A stretch of DNA of 5,405 bases, from NCBI GenBank assembly GCA_023416545.1, contig JAEZHO010000191.1:1-5405 (forward strand), written 5' to 3'. Position numbers and translations under genes: made by a program. The notes under the pieces were generated by a model that was not told where the DNA came from, made no database searches, and saw only the letters and a program-made list of their open reading frames with translations. Positions 1-5,405 of this stretch are shown here, piece after piece. Each line of letters begins with the position of its first letter. Position 1 is the stretch's first letter. Origin of the DNA: Pseudomonadota bacterium. Its GTDB lineage: Bacteria > Pseudomonadota > Alphaproteobacteria > Rhizobiales > Rhizobiaceae.

Positions 1-239
1 GGAAAGACCCAGTGCTTGCTGTTGCCGGTATTGCCCATCCATGTGCGGGTCGCCTCGACATAGGCGTCGCCGCCGCGTCCCTCGTACCAGCTTGTGCGCA
101 CGTAGGCGTCCGAATGGAAGCATGCCCGCATCACCTCGAAGCGGCGCTGGTCCCGCGCAAACCGCTCGCGGCGGACCAGATCGAAAAGCTCCTCGCGGTC
201 GAGATGTGCCCTCAGGCGAGTATCGGTATCCTGCAGCAT
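1..239 (-). CDS. NTF2-like / SnoaL-fold protein, N-terminal 79 codons (3' end beyond window)
   Basis: This is the start of a small protein that resembles the SnoaL-like branch of the NTF2 fold. Members are usually about 130-170 residues and act as small cytoplasmic isomerases, hydratases, dehydratases or ring-dioxygenase beta-like subunits. Visible residues 1-79 begin MLQDTDTRLR. A charged helix follows (about 12-36, with REELFDLVRRERFARD), then RRFEVMRACFHSDAYVRTSW (32-51). That matches the usual 'D...l...fh.DA.v..s' pattern after the first helices, where the beta-sheet begins. The C-terminal half, which would carry most pocket residues, lies outside the window, so no activity can be assigned. 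The ATG at 239 is supported by a strong AGGAGG five bases upstream. It follows tctA by 58 bases and is probably co-transcribed. Seen: reading frame, ribosome site, N-terminal pattern. Inferred: fold family, and a role in the same catabolic pathway. Confidence 0.72.
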   Translation of the reverse strand, partial: MLQDTDTRLRAHLDREELFDLVRRERFARDQRRFEVMRACFHSDAYVRTSWYEGRGGDAYVEATRTWMGNTGNSKHWVF

Positions 240-242
240 GGC

Positions 243-250
243 TTCCTCCT
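243..250 (-). promoter_or_regulatory. Strong ribosome binding site for the NTF2-like gene
   Basis: On the minus strand this reads AGGAGGAA, a perfect Shine-Dalgarno core. Five bases separate AGGAGG from the ATG at 239. It fixes the start of the truncated gene at the left edge and argues that the short reading frame is real. Confidence 0.8.
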
Positions 251-297
251 GCGACTGCGCGCATCAATTCCGGGGGACGAATGGAAGATCGTCTCGC

Positions 298-1803
298 TCA
301 GTCCGCTTCCTGCAGGCCTTCCTCCCGTACCCGCCGGAACCTAGGCGAGACAATGGAGAGGAGCAGGAGGGCCGCCGCGATCAGTGTTATGAGGCTGAGA
401 GGCGAGGTGACAAAAACGCTGGCATCACCGTGCGAGAGCAGGAGCGCGCGTCGCAGGTACTCCTCCGCCATCGGTCCCAGGATCATGGCGAGGATAAGCG
501 GCGCAGGCTCCGCTCCCACCTTGCGGAAGAAATAGCCGAGCACGCCGAACAGGGCCATCATGTAGACGTCGAACACGCTGTTGTTGATGCTGTAGACCCC
601 GATGGCGACGAAGACGCAGATCATCGGATAGAGAAAGTGGTAGGGCACCGAGATAAGCTTCGCCCAGAGGCCGACAAGCGGCAGGTTCAGGAAAAGCAGC
701 ATCAGGTTGCCCAGCCACATGGACACGACGAGCCCCCAGAACAGGGCCGGCTGCTGCGACAGGATTTCCGGTCCCGGCTGCACGCCCTGAATAACGAGGG
801 CACCGATCATCAGCGCCATGGTCGCGGTTCCTGGAAGTCCAAGCGTCAGCATGGGAATGAAACAGGTCTGGGCTGCGGCGTTGTTCGCCGCCTCCGGCGC
901 CGCCACCCCCTCTATGGCGCCCCTGCCGAACTCTTCCGGATGGCGCGAGACCTTCTTCTCCAGGGCATAGGCGGAGAAGGAGGCAAGCAGCACCCCCGCA
1001 CCCGGCAGCACGCCGAGCACGACGCCGAGACCCGTGCCCCGCAGGATCGGGGCGACCATCCGGCGCCGATCCTCGCGGGTCGGGAAAAGGCTGCTGACCG
1101 GGGCAATTCCGGCCTGCCTTGTCCGCTCGTTCTCCAGGTTGGCGAGAATGTCGCCGAGGCCGAAGATACCCGTCGCGACGACGACGAAGTTCAACCCGTC
1201 GAGCAGGTTTGGAGACCCGAAGGTGAAGCGCGCCGCGCCTGAATTGACGTCCGTGCCTATCATGCCGAGCATCATCCCGAAGAGCGCCATTCCGAAGGCC
1301 GTCAGCAGCGATCCGCTTGCCAGCACCATGGAGGTGATCAGCCCGAGCATGATCAGGGAGAAGTACTCGGCCGGGCCGAAGGTGAGTGCAAGGCTTGCCA
1401 AAAGCGGCGCGGATATGGCGATGAAAAGCGTGCCGACGGTGCCCGCGAAAAAGCTGCCGATCGCCGCCGCAGCCAGCGCCCGGCCTGCCTTGCCCTGCTT
1501 CGCCATCTCGTGGCCGTCAAGCGTGGTGACGACCGAGGAAGCCTCGCCCGGGAGGTTCATCAGGATGGCGGTGGTGGAGCCGCCATACTGCGAGCCGTAG
1601 AAGATGCCGGCCAGCATGATCAATGCGGTGTCGACCGGCAGGCCGAAGGTGAACGGCAGGAGCATGGAAATCGTGGCGATCGGCCCCAGCCCCGGCAGGA
1701 CGCCCACCGCCGTGCCGAGCAGGACGCCCGCGAAGCAGTAGAGCAGGTTCCAAAAGGTGGTCGCCGTCGAGAACCCCACCAGAAGTCCGTCGAATATGTC
1801 CAT
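298..1803 (-). CDS. tctA: Tripartite tricarboxylate transporter, large permease subunit TctA (501 aa)
   Basis: This is the large integral inner-membrane subunit of a tripartite tricarboxylate transporter (TTT), a secondary importer of citrate-like and other organic acids that works with TctB and a periplasmic TctC. The 501 residues match the usual length of about 500, and hydrophobic segments run from about residue 18 to 485. Family signatures appear in order: GVLPGLGP (34-41), YGGSTTAILMNLPGE (73-87), a second-half counterpart GVLPGAG (264-270), EGVAAPEAANNAA (298-310), LGLPGTATMALMIGA (321-335), and GPMAEEYLRRAL (443-454). The repeated GVLPG shows the two-fold internal repeat of the family. 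The frame is complete, from ATG at 1803 to TGA at 300-298. GGGGAG lies eight bases upstream of the start, within GGAAGGGGAG at 1821-1812. It begins 25 bases after tctB, the usual B-then-A order. The substrate cannot be read from the permease because specificity lies mainly in TctC, which is absent here. Confidence 0.97.
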   Translation of the reverse strand: MDIFDGLLVGFSTATTFWNLLYCFAGVLLGTAVGVLPGLGPIATISMLLPFTFGLPVDTALIMLAGIFYGSQYGGSTTAILMNLPGEASSVVTTLDGHEMAKQGKAGRALAAAAIGSFFAGTVGTLFIAISAPLLASLALTFGPAEYFSLIMLGLITSMVLASGSLLTAFGMALFGMMLGMIGTDVNSGAARFTFGSPNLLDGLNFVVVATGIFGLGDILANLENERTRQAGIAPVSSLFPTREDRRRMVAPILRGTGLGVVLGVLPGAGVLLASFSAYALEKKVSRHPEEFGRGAIEGVAAPEAANNAAAQTCFIPMLTLGLPGTATMALMIGALVIQGVQPGPEILSQQPALFWGLVVSMWLGNLMLLFLNLPLVGLWAKLISVPYHFLYPMICVFVAIGVYSINNSVFDVYMMALFGVLGYFFRKVGAEPAPLILAMILGPMAEEYLRRALLLSHGDASVFVTSPLSLITLIAAALLLLSIVSPRFRRVREEGLQEAD

Positions 1804-1828
1804 GTCAGAAGCTCCCCTTCCAAGTCGC

Positions 1829-2278
1829 CTATTGCAGCCAGGTGCCGAGGATCGGCATGGGAAGACCGATCAACTGCACGAACAGGATGCAGCAGACGCC
1901 GGCGAAGACGACCGATCCGACGAGCGCCTTGGGGTCGAGGCGGAACTTGATGCTGGTCGCCGCACTGAGAACGAGCAGAAGGACAACCGCCACCAGAAGC
2001 CCGAGCGGCTCGACGGCGAGGGCGAAAACGACGATTGCCCCGGGCACCAGAAGCATTGGCTTCCAGCGGACCGCCTGGAGTGCTTGCCCGGAGGAAGACA
2101 TGGAGCGGACGAGAACGGCTATTCCGGTCAGGACCAGCAGTCCCGCGACGATAACCGGGAAATATCCCGGCCCCATGCGCCCGGACGTACCGAACGGATA
2201 CTGGATCGCGATCGCGAACGTGACGCAGCCGGTCAGGGTAAAAAAGAACCCGAGCAAGCTGTCCTGGCCGATTTTCAT
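1829..2278 (-). CDS. tctB: Tripartite tricarboxylate transporter, small membrane subunit TctB (149 aa)
   Basis: This is the small four-helix inner-membrane subunit that pairs with TctA. The 149 residues are typical for the family. Hydrophobic segments lie at about 8-27, 41-58, 75-109 (long enough for two helices or a helical hairpin) and 119-141. The signature MGPGYFP (35-41) just before the second helix is the best-conserved TctB motif. The frame is open far upstream, through the aldehyde dehydrogenase in another frame, so the longest reading frame is misleading. I chose the ATG at 2278 because GGGAGG lies six bases upstream, TctB proteins start close to the first helix, and the residues before it (rich in Arg and Pro) do not look like TctB. 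The stop is TAG at 1831-1829, 25 bases before tctA. The start shares an ATGA with a TGA in the preceding frame. Confidence 0.95.
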   Translation of the reverse strand: MKIGQDSLLGFFFTLTGCVTFAIAIQYPFGTSGRMGPGYFPVIVAGLLVLTGIAVLVRSMSSSGQALQAVRWKPMLLVPGAIVVFALAVEPLGLLVAVVLLLVLSAATSIKFRLDPKALVGSVVFAGVCCILFVQLIGLPMPILGTWLQ

Positions 2279-2284
2279 GCGAAA

Positions 2285-2290
2285 CCTCCC
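2285..2290 (-). promoter_or_regulatory. Ribosome binding site that sets the tctB start
   Basis: On the minus strand this reads GGGAGG, six bases (TTTCGC) before the ATG at 2278. It decides the start: without it the tctB frame could be extended by several hundred codons into the neighbouring aldehyde dehydrogenase. Confidence 0.8.
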
Positions 2291-2337
2291 GAAACGAACA
2301 CGCGCAGAAGTCCCGTTTGGCCGGGGTCGCCCGTATT

Positions 2338-2382
2338 CAGCAATGTTGCTGCAAGCCGCTCGACCTCCTCGTCGAAGCGGCT
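2338..2382 (-). terminator. Two adjacent hairpins between the aldehyde dehydrogenase and tctB (possible attenuator or RNA-stabilising element)
   Basis: The first dyad begins 15 bases after the distal aldehyde dehydrogenase stop. Its arms at 2382-2371 and 2364-2354 form 11 base pairs with one bulged base, closing a six-base loop (GAGGAG at 2370-2365). It is followed directly by a perfect six-base dyad, CAGCAATGTTGCTG on the plus strand (2338-2351). Neither is followed by a U-run in the transcript (the next bases are AATACGGG), so a classical Rho-independent terminator is not well supported. It may reduce read-through into tctBA, or protect an upstream or processed mRNA. The loop of the first hairpin is itself Shine-Dalgarno-like but serves no start codon at a sensible distance. 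The base pairing is seen; any function is inferred. Confidence 0.4.
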
Positions 2383-2397
2383 GCAGTTGGTGGCCGG

Positions 2398-3834
2398 CTA
2401 GGATGGGTAGCCAAGGATTGCCTTGACCTCGAGATATTCCTCGAAGCCGAAAAGGCCGAACTCCCGGCCGTTGCCGGACTGCTTGTAGCCTCCGAACGGC
2501 AGGCTGCGGTCGAAGGGCGCGCCGTTGAGTTAGACCCGTCCGGCCCTTATCCGATTGGCAACCTGTCGGGCCCTGTCCGGATCCGAGGACTGGACGAAGC
2601 CGGCAAGGCCGAACGGAGTGTCGTTGGCGATCTCGATCGCTTCCTCTTCCGTCTCGTAGTTGATGATCGATAGGACGGGGCCGAAAATCTCCTCGCGCGC
2701 GATCCGCATCCCGCGCGTGACGTCGCCGAAGACCGTCGGGCGGACGAAGTATCCCCGGTTGAGTTCGGCTGGCTGGCCGGGTCCGCCCGCGACGAGGGTC
2801 GCACCCTCGTCCACCCCCGCCTGGATAAGGCTCTCGACCTTCTCGAACTGAGCACGGCTGACCAGTGGTCCCATCGTGGTACCGGGATCGAGCGGATCCC
2901 CCAGCCGGATGCCGGCGACGGCCTTTCGAGCCGCCTCGAACGCGAGATCGCGCTGTGACCGGTGAACGAGCATGCGGGTGGGCGACTGGCAGTTCTGGCC
3001 GGCATTCGTGTAGCAGGCCTGCACGCCCGCCGTCACCGAGGCCTCGGTATCGGCATCGCGCAGGATGATGTTGGCCGACTTTCCGCCGAGCTCCTGAGCG
3101 ACGCGCTTGACCGTATCCGCGGCGAGTTTTGCGACCCTGATGCCGGCAGCGGTCGAGCCGGTGAAAGAGACCATGTCGATATCGGGATGGCTCGCGATCG
3201 CCTCGCCCACGACCGGGCCGTCGCCGTTGACAAGATTGAAGACCCCCGACGGCAGCCCCGCATCGTCGATGATCTCGGCGAGCAGCATCGAACTCAACGG
3301 CGCCAGCTCGCTCGGCTTCAGCACGACGGTACAGCCTGCGGCCAGTGCGGGCGCGACCTTGGAGGCAACCTGGTTGAGGGGCCAGTTCCACGGCGTGATG
3401 AAACCGCAAACCCCGATCGGCTCGCGGCGAATGATCCCGCTGCCCATTCTCTGCTCGAATTCATAGGCCGACAGGACGCGCGCCGCCTCCTCGAAATGGA
3501 ACAACGCCACCGTAGCCTGGCGCTCGGTGGAAAAGGTGATGGGCGATCCCATCTCCAGCGTCATCAGCCTTGCCAGTTCGGGCAGTTGGGCCCTGAACCC
3601 GCGAATGATCCTTGCCAGATATTCGAGCCGCTCCGCAACGCTTGTCTCGCTATAGGTCCAGAAGGCAGAGCGGGCGGCCCGAACGGCGCGATCCACGTCC
3701 TCGCGCGTGCCGAGACTGATCTTCGCGAACTCCTCCTCCGTGGCCGGATTGACAACGCCGGTTTCGGCGGCCACGGCCGGATCAACCCAGCCACCGTCGA
3801 TATAGAATTTCAGCTTTTCCATGGTTCGGCTCAT
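2398..3834 (-). pseudogene. Aldehyde dehydrogenase (NAD(P)+), interrupted by an in-frame TAA near its C-terminus
   Basis: This belongs to the aldehyde dehydrogenase superfamily, cytoplasmic enzymes that oxidise an aldehyde to a carboxylate with NAD(P)+. Read through the stop, it has 478 codons, the normal length. Motifs, numbered from the ATG at 3834: TPWNWPLNQ (147-155) with catalytic Asn150, KPSE (173-176), FTGSTAAG in the nucleotide site (224-231), QELGGKS (247-253) with general-base Glu248, GQNC (279-282) with nucleophile Cys282, and EEIFGPV (381-387). Codon 435 is TAA (2532-2530). The same frame then encodes LNGAPFD and PFGGYKQSGNGREFG, the standard C-terminal region, and ends at TAG (2400-2398). 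No frameshift is present. The 434-residue product would lack 43 residues of the C-terminal arm, important for folding and oligomerisation in this superfamily, and is probably inactive. No good Shine-Dalgarno precedes either ATG (3834 or 3822); the second gives MEKLKFYIDG, a common family start. A sequencing error or read-through is the alternative. The substrate is unknown. Confidence 0.88.
2530..2532 (-). other. Premature in-frame TAA codon in the aldehyde dehydrogenase
   Basis: The codon lies between AGRV and LNGAPFD, where relatives have a sense codon. A single base change could produce it from TAC or TAT (Tyr), GAA (Glu), CAA (Gln), TCA (Ser), AAA (Lys) or TTA (Leu). Tyr is my favoured ancestor because GRVYLNGA-like strings occur in the family. 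The next base is C, a comparatively weak context for termination in bacteria, but there is no visible recoding structure to argue for programmed read-through. Confidence 0.9.
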
Positions 3835-3905
3835 TGGGTGACCGCAGGCTTGGGTTTGAGGACAGTACAGTTTTCAGTCGTCGTCGCAACGCGTTCCCGG
3901 TGCCA

Positions 3906-3929
3906 TTCCGCCTGACGGAGCCGGCGGAA
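3906..3929 (-). repeat. Inverted repeat (7-bp GC-rich stem) in the SDR-aldehyde dehydrogenase gap
   Basis: TTCCGCC (3906-3912) and GGCGGAA (3923-3929) are perfect reverse complements around a ten-base loop. It starts about 30 bases after the SDR stop. A smaller dyad, TGCCTGAAGGCA (3932-3943), sits between it and the SDR stop. No U-run follows on the minus strand, so this may be a weak terminator, an mRNA-end stabiliser or a chance structure. The rest of the 124-base gap (3835-3958) holds no open gene and no convincing promoter. Confidence 0.35.
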
Positions 3930-3958
3930 CATGCCTGAAGGCAAGGCGCCTGCCCGCC

Positions 3959-4723
3959 TCACAGGTGCCGGCCTTCGTCGACCGGCACGATGATACCTGT
4001 CGAGCTCGTCAGGTTGACGATGCAGGCGACGACCGCGCGGGCCACATCGTCCGGAGTTGTAACTCGTCCGAGTGGCAGTTTCTCGGCGACCTTCTCGAGC
4101 TGCTCCCGCGTCCGGTTTGGCACGAAGTCGGTGTCCACCCCCGCCGGCGAGACGGAGAAGACCCGGATTTTCGGTGCCAGCACCTTGGCGAGAGCGATCG
4201 TCAGCGAGTCCAGCCCGCCCTTCGCCGCGAGATAGGCAAGGCTGCTGCCGATCCCCGTCCGCGCCGCAATGGAGGAAATGTTGACGATCGCCGCCGTGTC
4301 CCCGCGCTCGAGCAGCGGGCGGAAGGCCCGGATCATCGCAAACGGACCGCGCAGGTTGAGCATGACGGTCCGGTCGAAGATCTCGTCCGTCAGGCCATCG
4401 AGGTCCCCGGCAGGGACGGGCGTGGTCGCGCCGCCGTTGTTGACGAGCGCATCGACCTTTCCGAACCGCTCCGTGACGGCGGCGACCGCGGCTGAAATCG
4501 ACACCGGATCGTCGATCGAAATCCGCATCGCCACATGGCCGTTCCCGGCAAGTCCGCGCACGACATCCTCGGCCGCATCAAGTCGGCTGTTGTAGCCGAC
4601 GACCACGGTCCCGCCGAGCGCGGCCAGCCGCACGGCGGTCGCTCGGCCGATCCCGCTGCTTCCGCCCGTGACGACGCTTACCCCTGGCACCGGCATTTCG
4701 GGGATCTTGATCCTGTCCGACAT
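3959..4723 (-). CDS. Short-chain dehydrogenase/reductase (SDR, classical type, 254 aa)
   Basis: This is a cytoplasmic NAD(P)-dependent oxidoreductase of the classical SDR family, interconverting an alcohol and a ketone or aldehyde. The 254 residues are the normal length. Visible features: cofactor loop TGGSSGIG (19-26) at the end of the first strand, the GYNSR stretch (43-47) after the second strand (this region often governs NADP versus NAD choice), NNGG (95-98) where most members have NNAG, Asn123 in LNLRG, Ser151 in NISS, and the YxxxK pair Tyr164/Lys168 in YLAAK. SPAGVDTDF (192-200) is the substrate-loop entrance. All four catalytic residues (Asn, Ser, Tyr, Lys) are present, so it should be active. 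The ATG at 4723 is preceded by GAGGGGAG (4740-4733) with a nine-base spacer; a later ATG at codon 10 is less likely because the first strand begins soon after it. It follows the aldolase by 33 bases, suggesting co-transcription. The substrate is unknown, probably a hydroxy or oxo acid of the same pathway. Confidence 0.95.
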   Translation of the reverse strand: MSDRIKIPEMPVPGVSVVTGGSSGIGRATAVRLAALGGTVVVGYNSRLDAAEDVVRGLAGNGHVAMRISIDDPVSISAAVAAVTERFGKVDALVNNGGATTPVPAGDLDGLTDEIFDRTVMLNLRGPFAMIRAFRPLLERGDTAAIVNISSIAARTGIGSSLAYLAAKGGLDSLTIALAKVLAPKIRVFSVSPAGVDTDFVPNRTREQLEKVAEKLPLGRVTTPDDVARAVVACIVNLTSSTGIIVPVDEGRHL

Positions 4724-4756
4724 TTTTTTCCGCTCCCCTCCAACGCAGCAGACCGC

Positions 4757-5405
4757 CTATTCACTGTAATCGGCAAGAGCCTTTCCCGCGGCTTGCCGGA
4801 TGAATCCGTGGTCGCTGGAAACCAGCATGGCGCTTGCACCGAGCCCTGTCACGAACTCATGATCGGCCTTGCTCCCGGAGAGCATCATCAGCGGCACATT
4901 TGCCTCTCGTGCAGCGGACGCAACTCTCGTACTGATTTCCGCGACCTTCTGGCCGGCATCGGGATCGGCCCCGAAGGATGCCGTGAGGTCGCCGCGTCCG
5001 ATGAAGAGGCAATCCACCCCCTCGACGCGGGCAATATCTCCCGCCCTGTCGACCGCTTCCTGGTCCTCGATCATGGCGATGCAGGCAACCTGGCTGTCCT
5101 GCAGAAACATGTGCTCCGTACCCCCGACGCTTCCCCAGTTGCTCGCCCGGGTCAATCCGGCAAAACCGCGACCACCGCCGGCGTAACGGCAGCTTCTGGC
5201 AATCGCCTGCGCCTTCTCCACGGAGGTGACATGCGGAACCATGATCCCCATCGCGCCACTGTCGAGCGCTGCCAGGACGGCGGCCGGATTGTATTCCGGA
5301 ACCCTGACCACCGGTGCGATATTGGCCGCCCGTGCCGCGAGGATCATGAGGTCGGTTATCCCCCGGTCGAGGGCGGCATGCTCCTGGTCGATCACCACGA
5401 AATGG
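4757..5405 (-). CDS. HpcH/HpaI aldolase family protein, 5' end beyond window (last 215 codons)
   Basis: This is the C-terminal part of a class II (divalent-metal-dependent) aldolase of the HpcH/HpaI family, a TIM-barrel fold. Members cleave 4-hydroxy-2-oxo acids to pyruvate plus an aldehyde, or catalyse related lyase reactions. Numbering from the window edge: HFVVIDQEHA (1-10, family 'DFVviDmEHg'), RVPEYNP (34-40) with the pyruvate-binding Arg region, GAMGIMVPHV (50-59), RYAGGGRGFAG (73-83, family 'yPP.G.RG'), AMIEDQEA (110-117) with probable metal ligand Glu113, and LFIGRGDLTASFG (133-145) with probable metal ligand Asp139. About 40-50 N-terminal residues are missing compared with typical 250-260-residue members. 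The GTG at 5398 is an internal Val, because the family pattern already begins before it. The stop is TAG at 4759-4757. The gene leads the visible operon. Family assignment is firm; the exact substrate (2-oxo acid chain length and aldehyde) is unknown. Confidence 0.93.
   Translation of the reverse strand, partial: HFVVIDQEHAALDRGITDLMILAARAANIAPVVRVPEYNPAAVLAALDSGAMGIMVPHVTSVEKAQAIARSCRYAGGGRGFAGLTRASNWGSVGGTEHMFLQDSQVACIAMIEDQEAVDRAGDIARVEGVDCLFIGRGDLTASFGADPDAGQKVAEISTRVASAAREANVPLMMLSGSKADHEFVTGLGASAMLVSSDHGFIRQAAGKALADYSE

Noticed and set aside
238..1242. Long plus-strand open frame (334 codons) opposite tctA
   Set aside because: It is antisense to a complete tctA with clear family motifs. 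Its translation is rich in His, Arg, Glu and Asp with no recognisable fold, the typical mirror of a GC-rich membrane-protein gene.
2279..3409. N-terminal extension of the tctB frame (377 extra codons) as a possible fusion protein
   Set aside because: The extension overlaps the aldehyde dehydrogenase in another frame, has arginine-rich shadow-like composition, and a good ribosome site marks the true tctB start at 2278.
3862..3889. Possible promoter for the aldehyde dehydrogenase on the minus strand (TTGCGA, 16-base spacer, TACTGT)
   Set aside because: The -10 match is only three of six bases and the arrangement could easily arise by chance. Not strong enough to annotate.
2962..3915. Long plus-strand open frame (317 codons) opposite the aldehyde dehydrogenase
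   Set aside because: It is antisense to a gene with all catalytic motifs, and its translation is low-complexity (Arg, Gly, Asp, His). It is explained by GC-rich codon bias on the true strand.
3965..4495. Plus-strand open frame (176 codons) opposite the SDR
   Set aside because: Antisense shadow of a complete SDR. It has no ribosome site or recognisable motif of its own.
1..5405. Mobile elements, CRISPR repeats, tRNA genes, attachment sites
   Set aside because: I looked for transposase motifs, terminal inverted repeats, regularly spaced repeats and tRNA-like cloverleaf sequence, and saw none.

Overview
The window looks like part of a catabolic operon from a GC-rich proteobacterium. An alphaproteobacterium of the Rhizobiales type is my best guess, from the high GC at third codon positions and the mix of gene families; nothing in the window fixes the taxon. 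All six genes lie on the minus strand, so transcription runs from high to low coordinates. The first and last genes are cut by the window edges.

In transcription order: an HpcH/HpaI-type aldolase (5405-4757, N-terminus missing); a short-chain dehydrogenase/reductase (4723-3959); an NAD(P)-dependent aldehyde dehydrogenase (3834-2398) interrupted by an in-frame TAA; the small and large membrane subunits of a tripartite tricarboxylate transporter, tctB (2278-1829) and tctA (1803-298); and the first 79 codons of an NTF2/SnoaL-fold protein (239-1). Spacings of 33, 124, 119, 25 and 58 bases are compatible with one transcript. The two larger gaps each hold hairpin-forming sequence without a clear U-run, so partial termination or RNA processing there is possible.

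Taken together, the genes suggest uptake of an organic acid by TctAB with an extracytoplasmic binding protein not seen here. The SDR could then oxidise or reduce it, the class II aldolase could cleave a 2-oxo acid to pyruvate (or a related 2-oxo acid) plus an aldehyde, and the aldehyde dehydrogenase could oxidise that aldehyde. The substrate cannot be named from the sequence. This pathway order is inference from gene families and neighbourhood.

The most notable observation is the aldehyde dehydrogenase. A TAA stop at 2532-2530 interrupts an otherwise intact reading frame, and the 43 codons after it encode a family-typical C-terminus ending at a normal TAG. I see no mobile element, CRISPR array, tRNA, rRNA or recognisable new defence system. 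No gene-free stretch exceeds about 125 bases.
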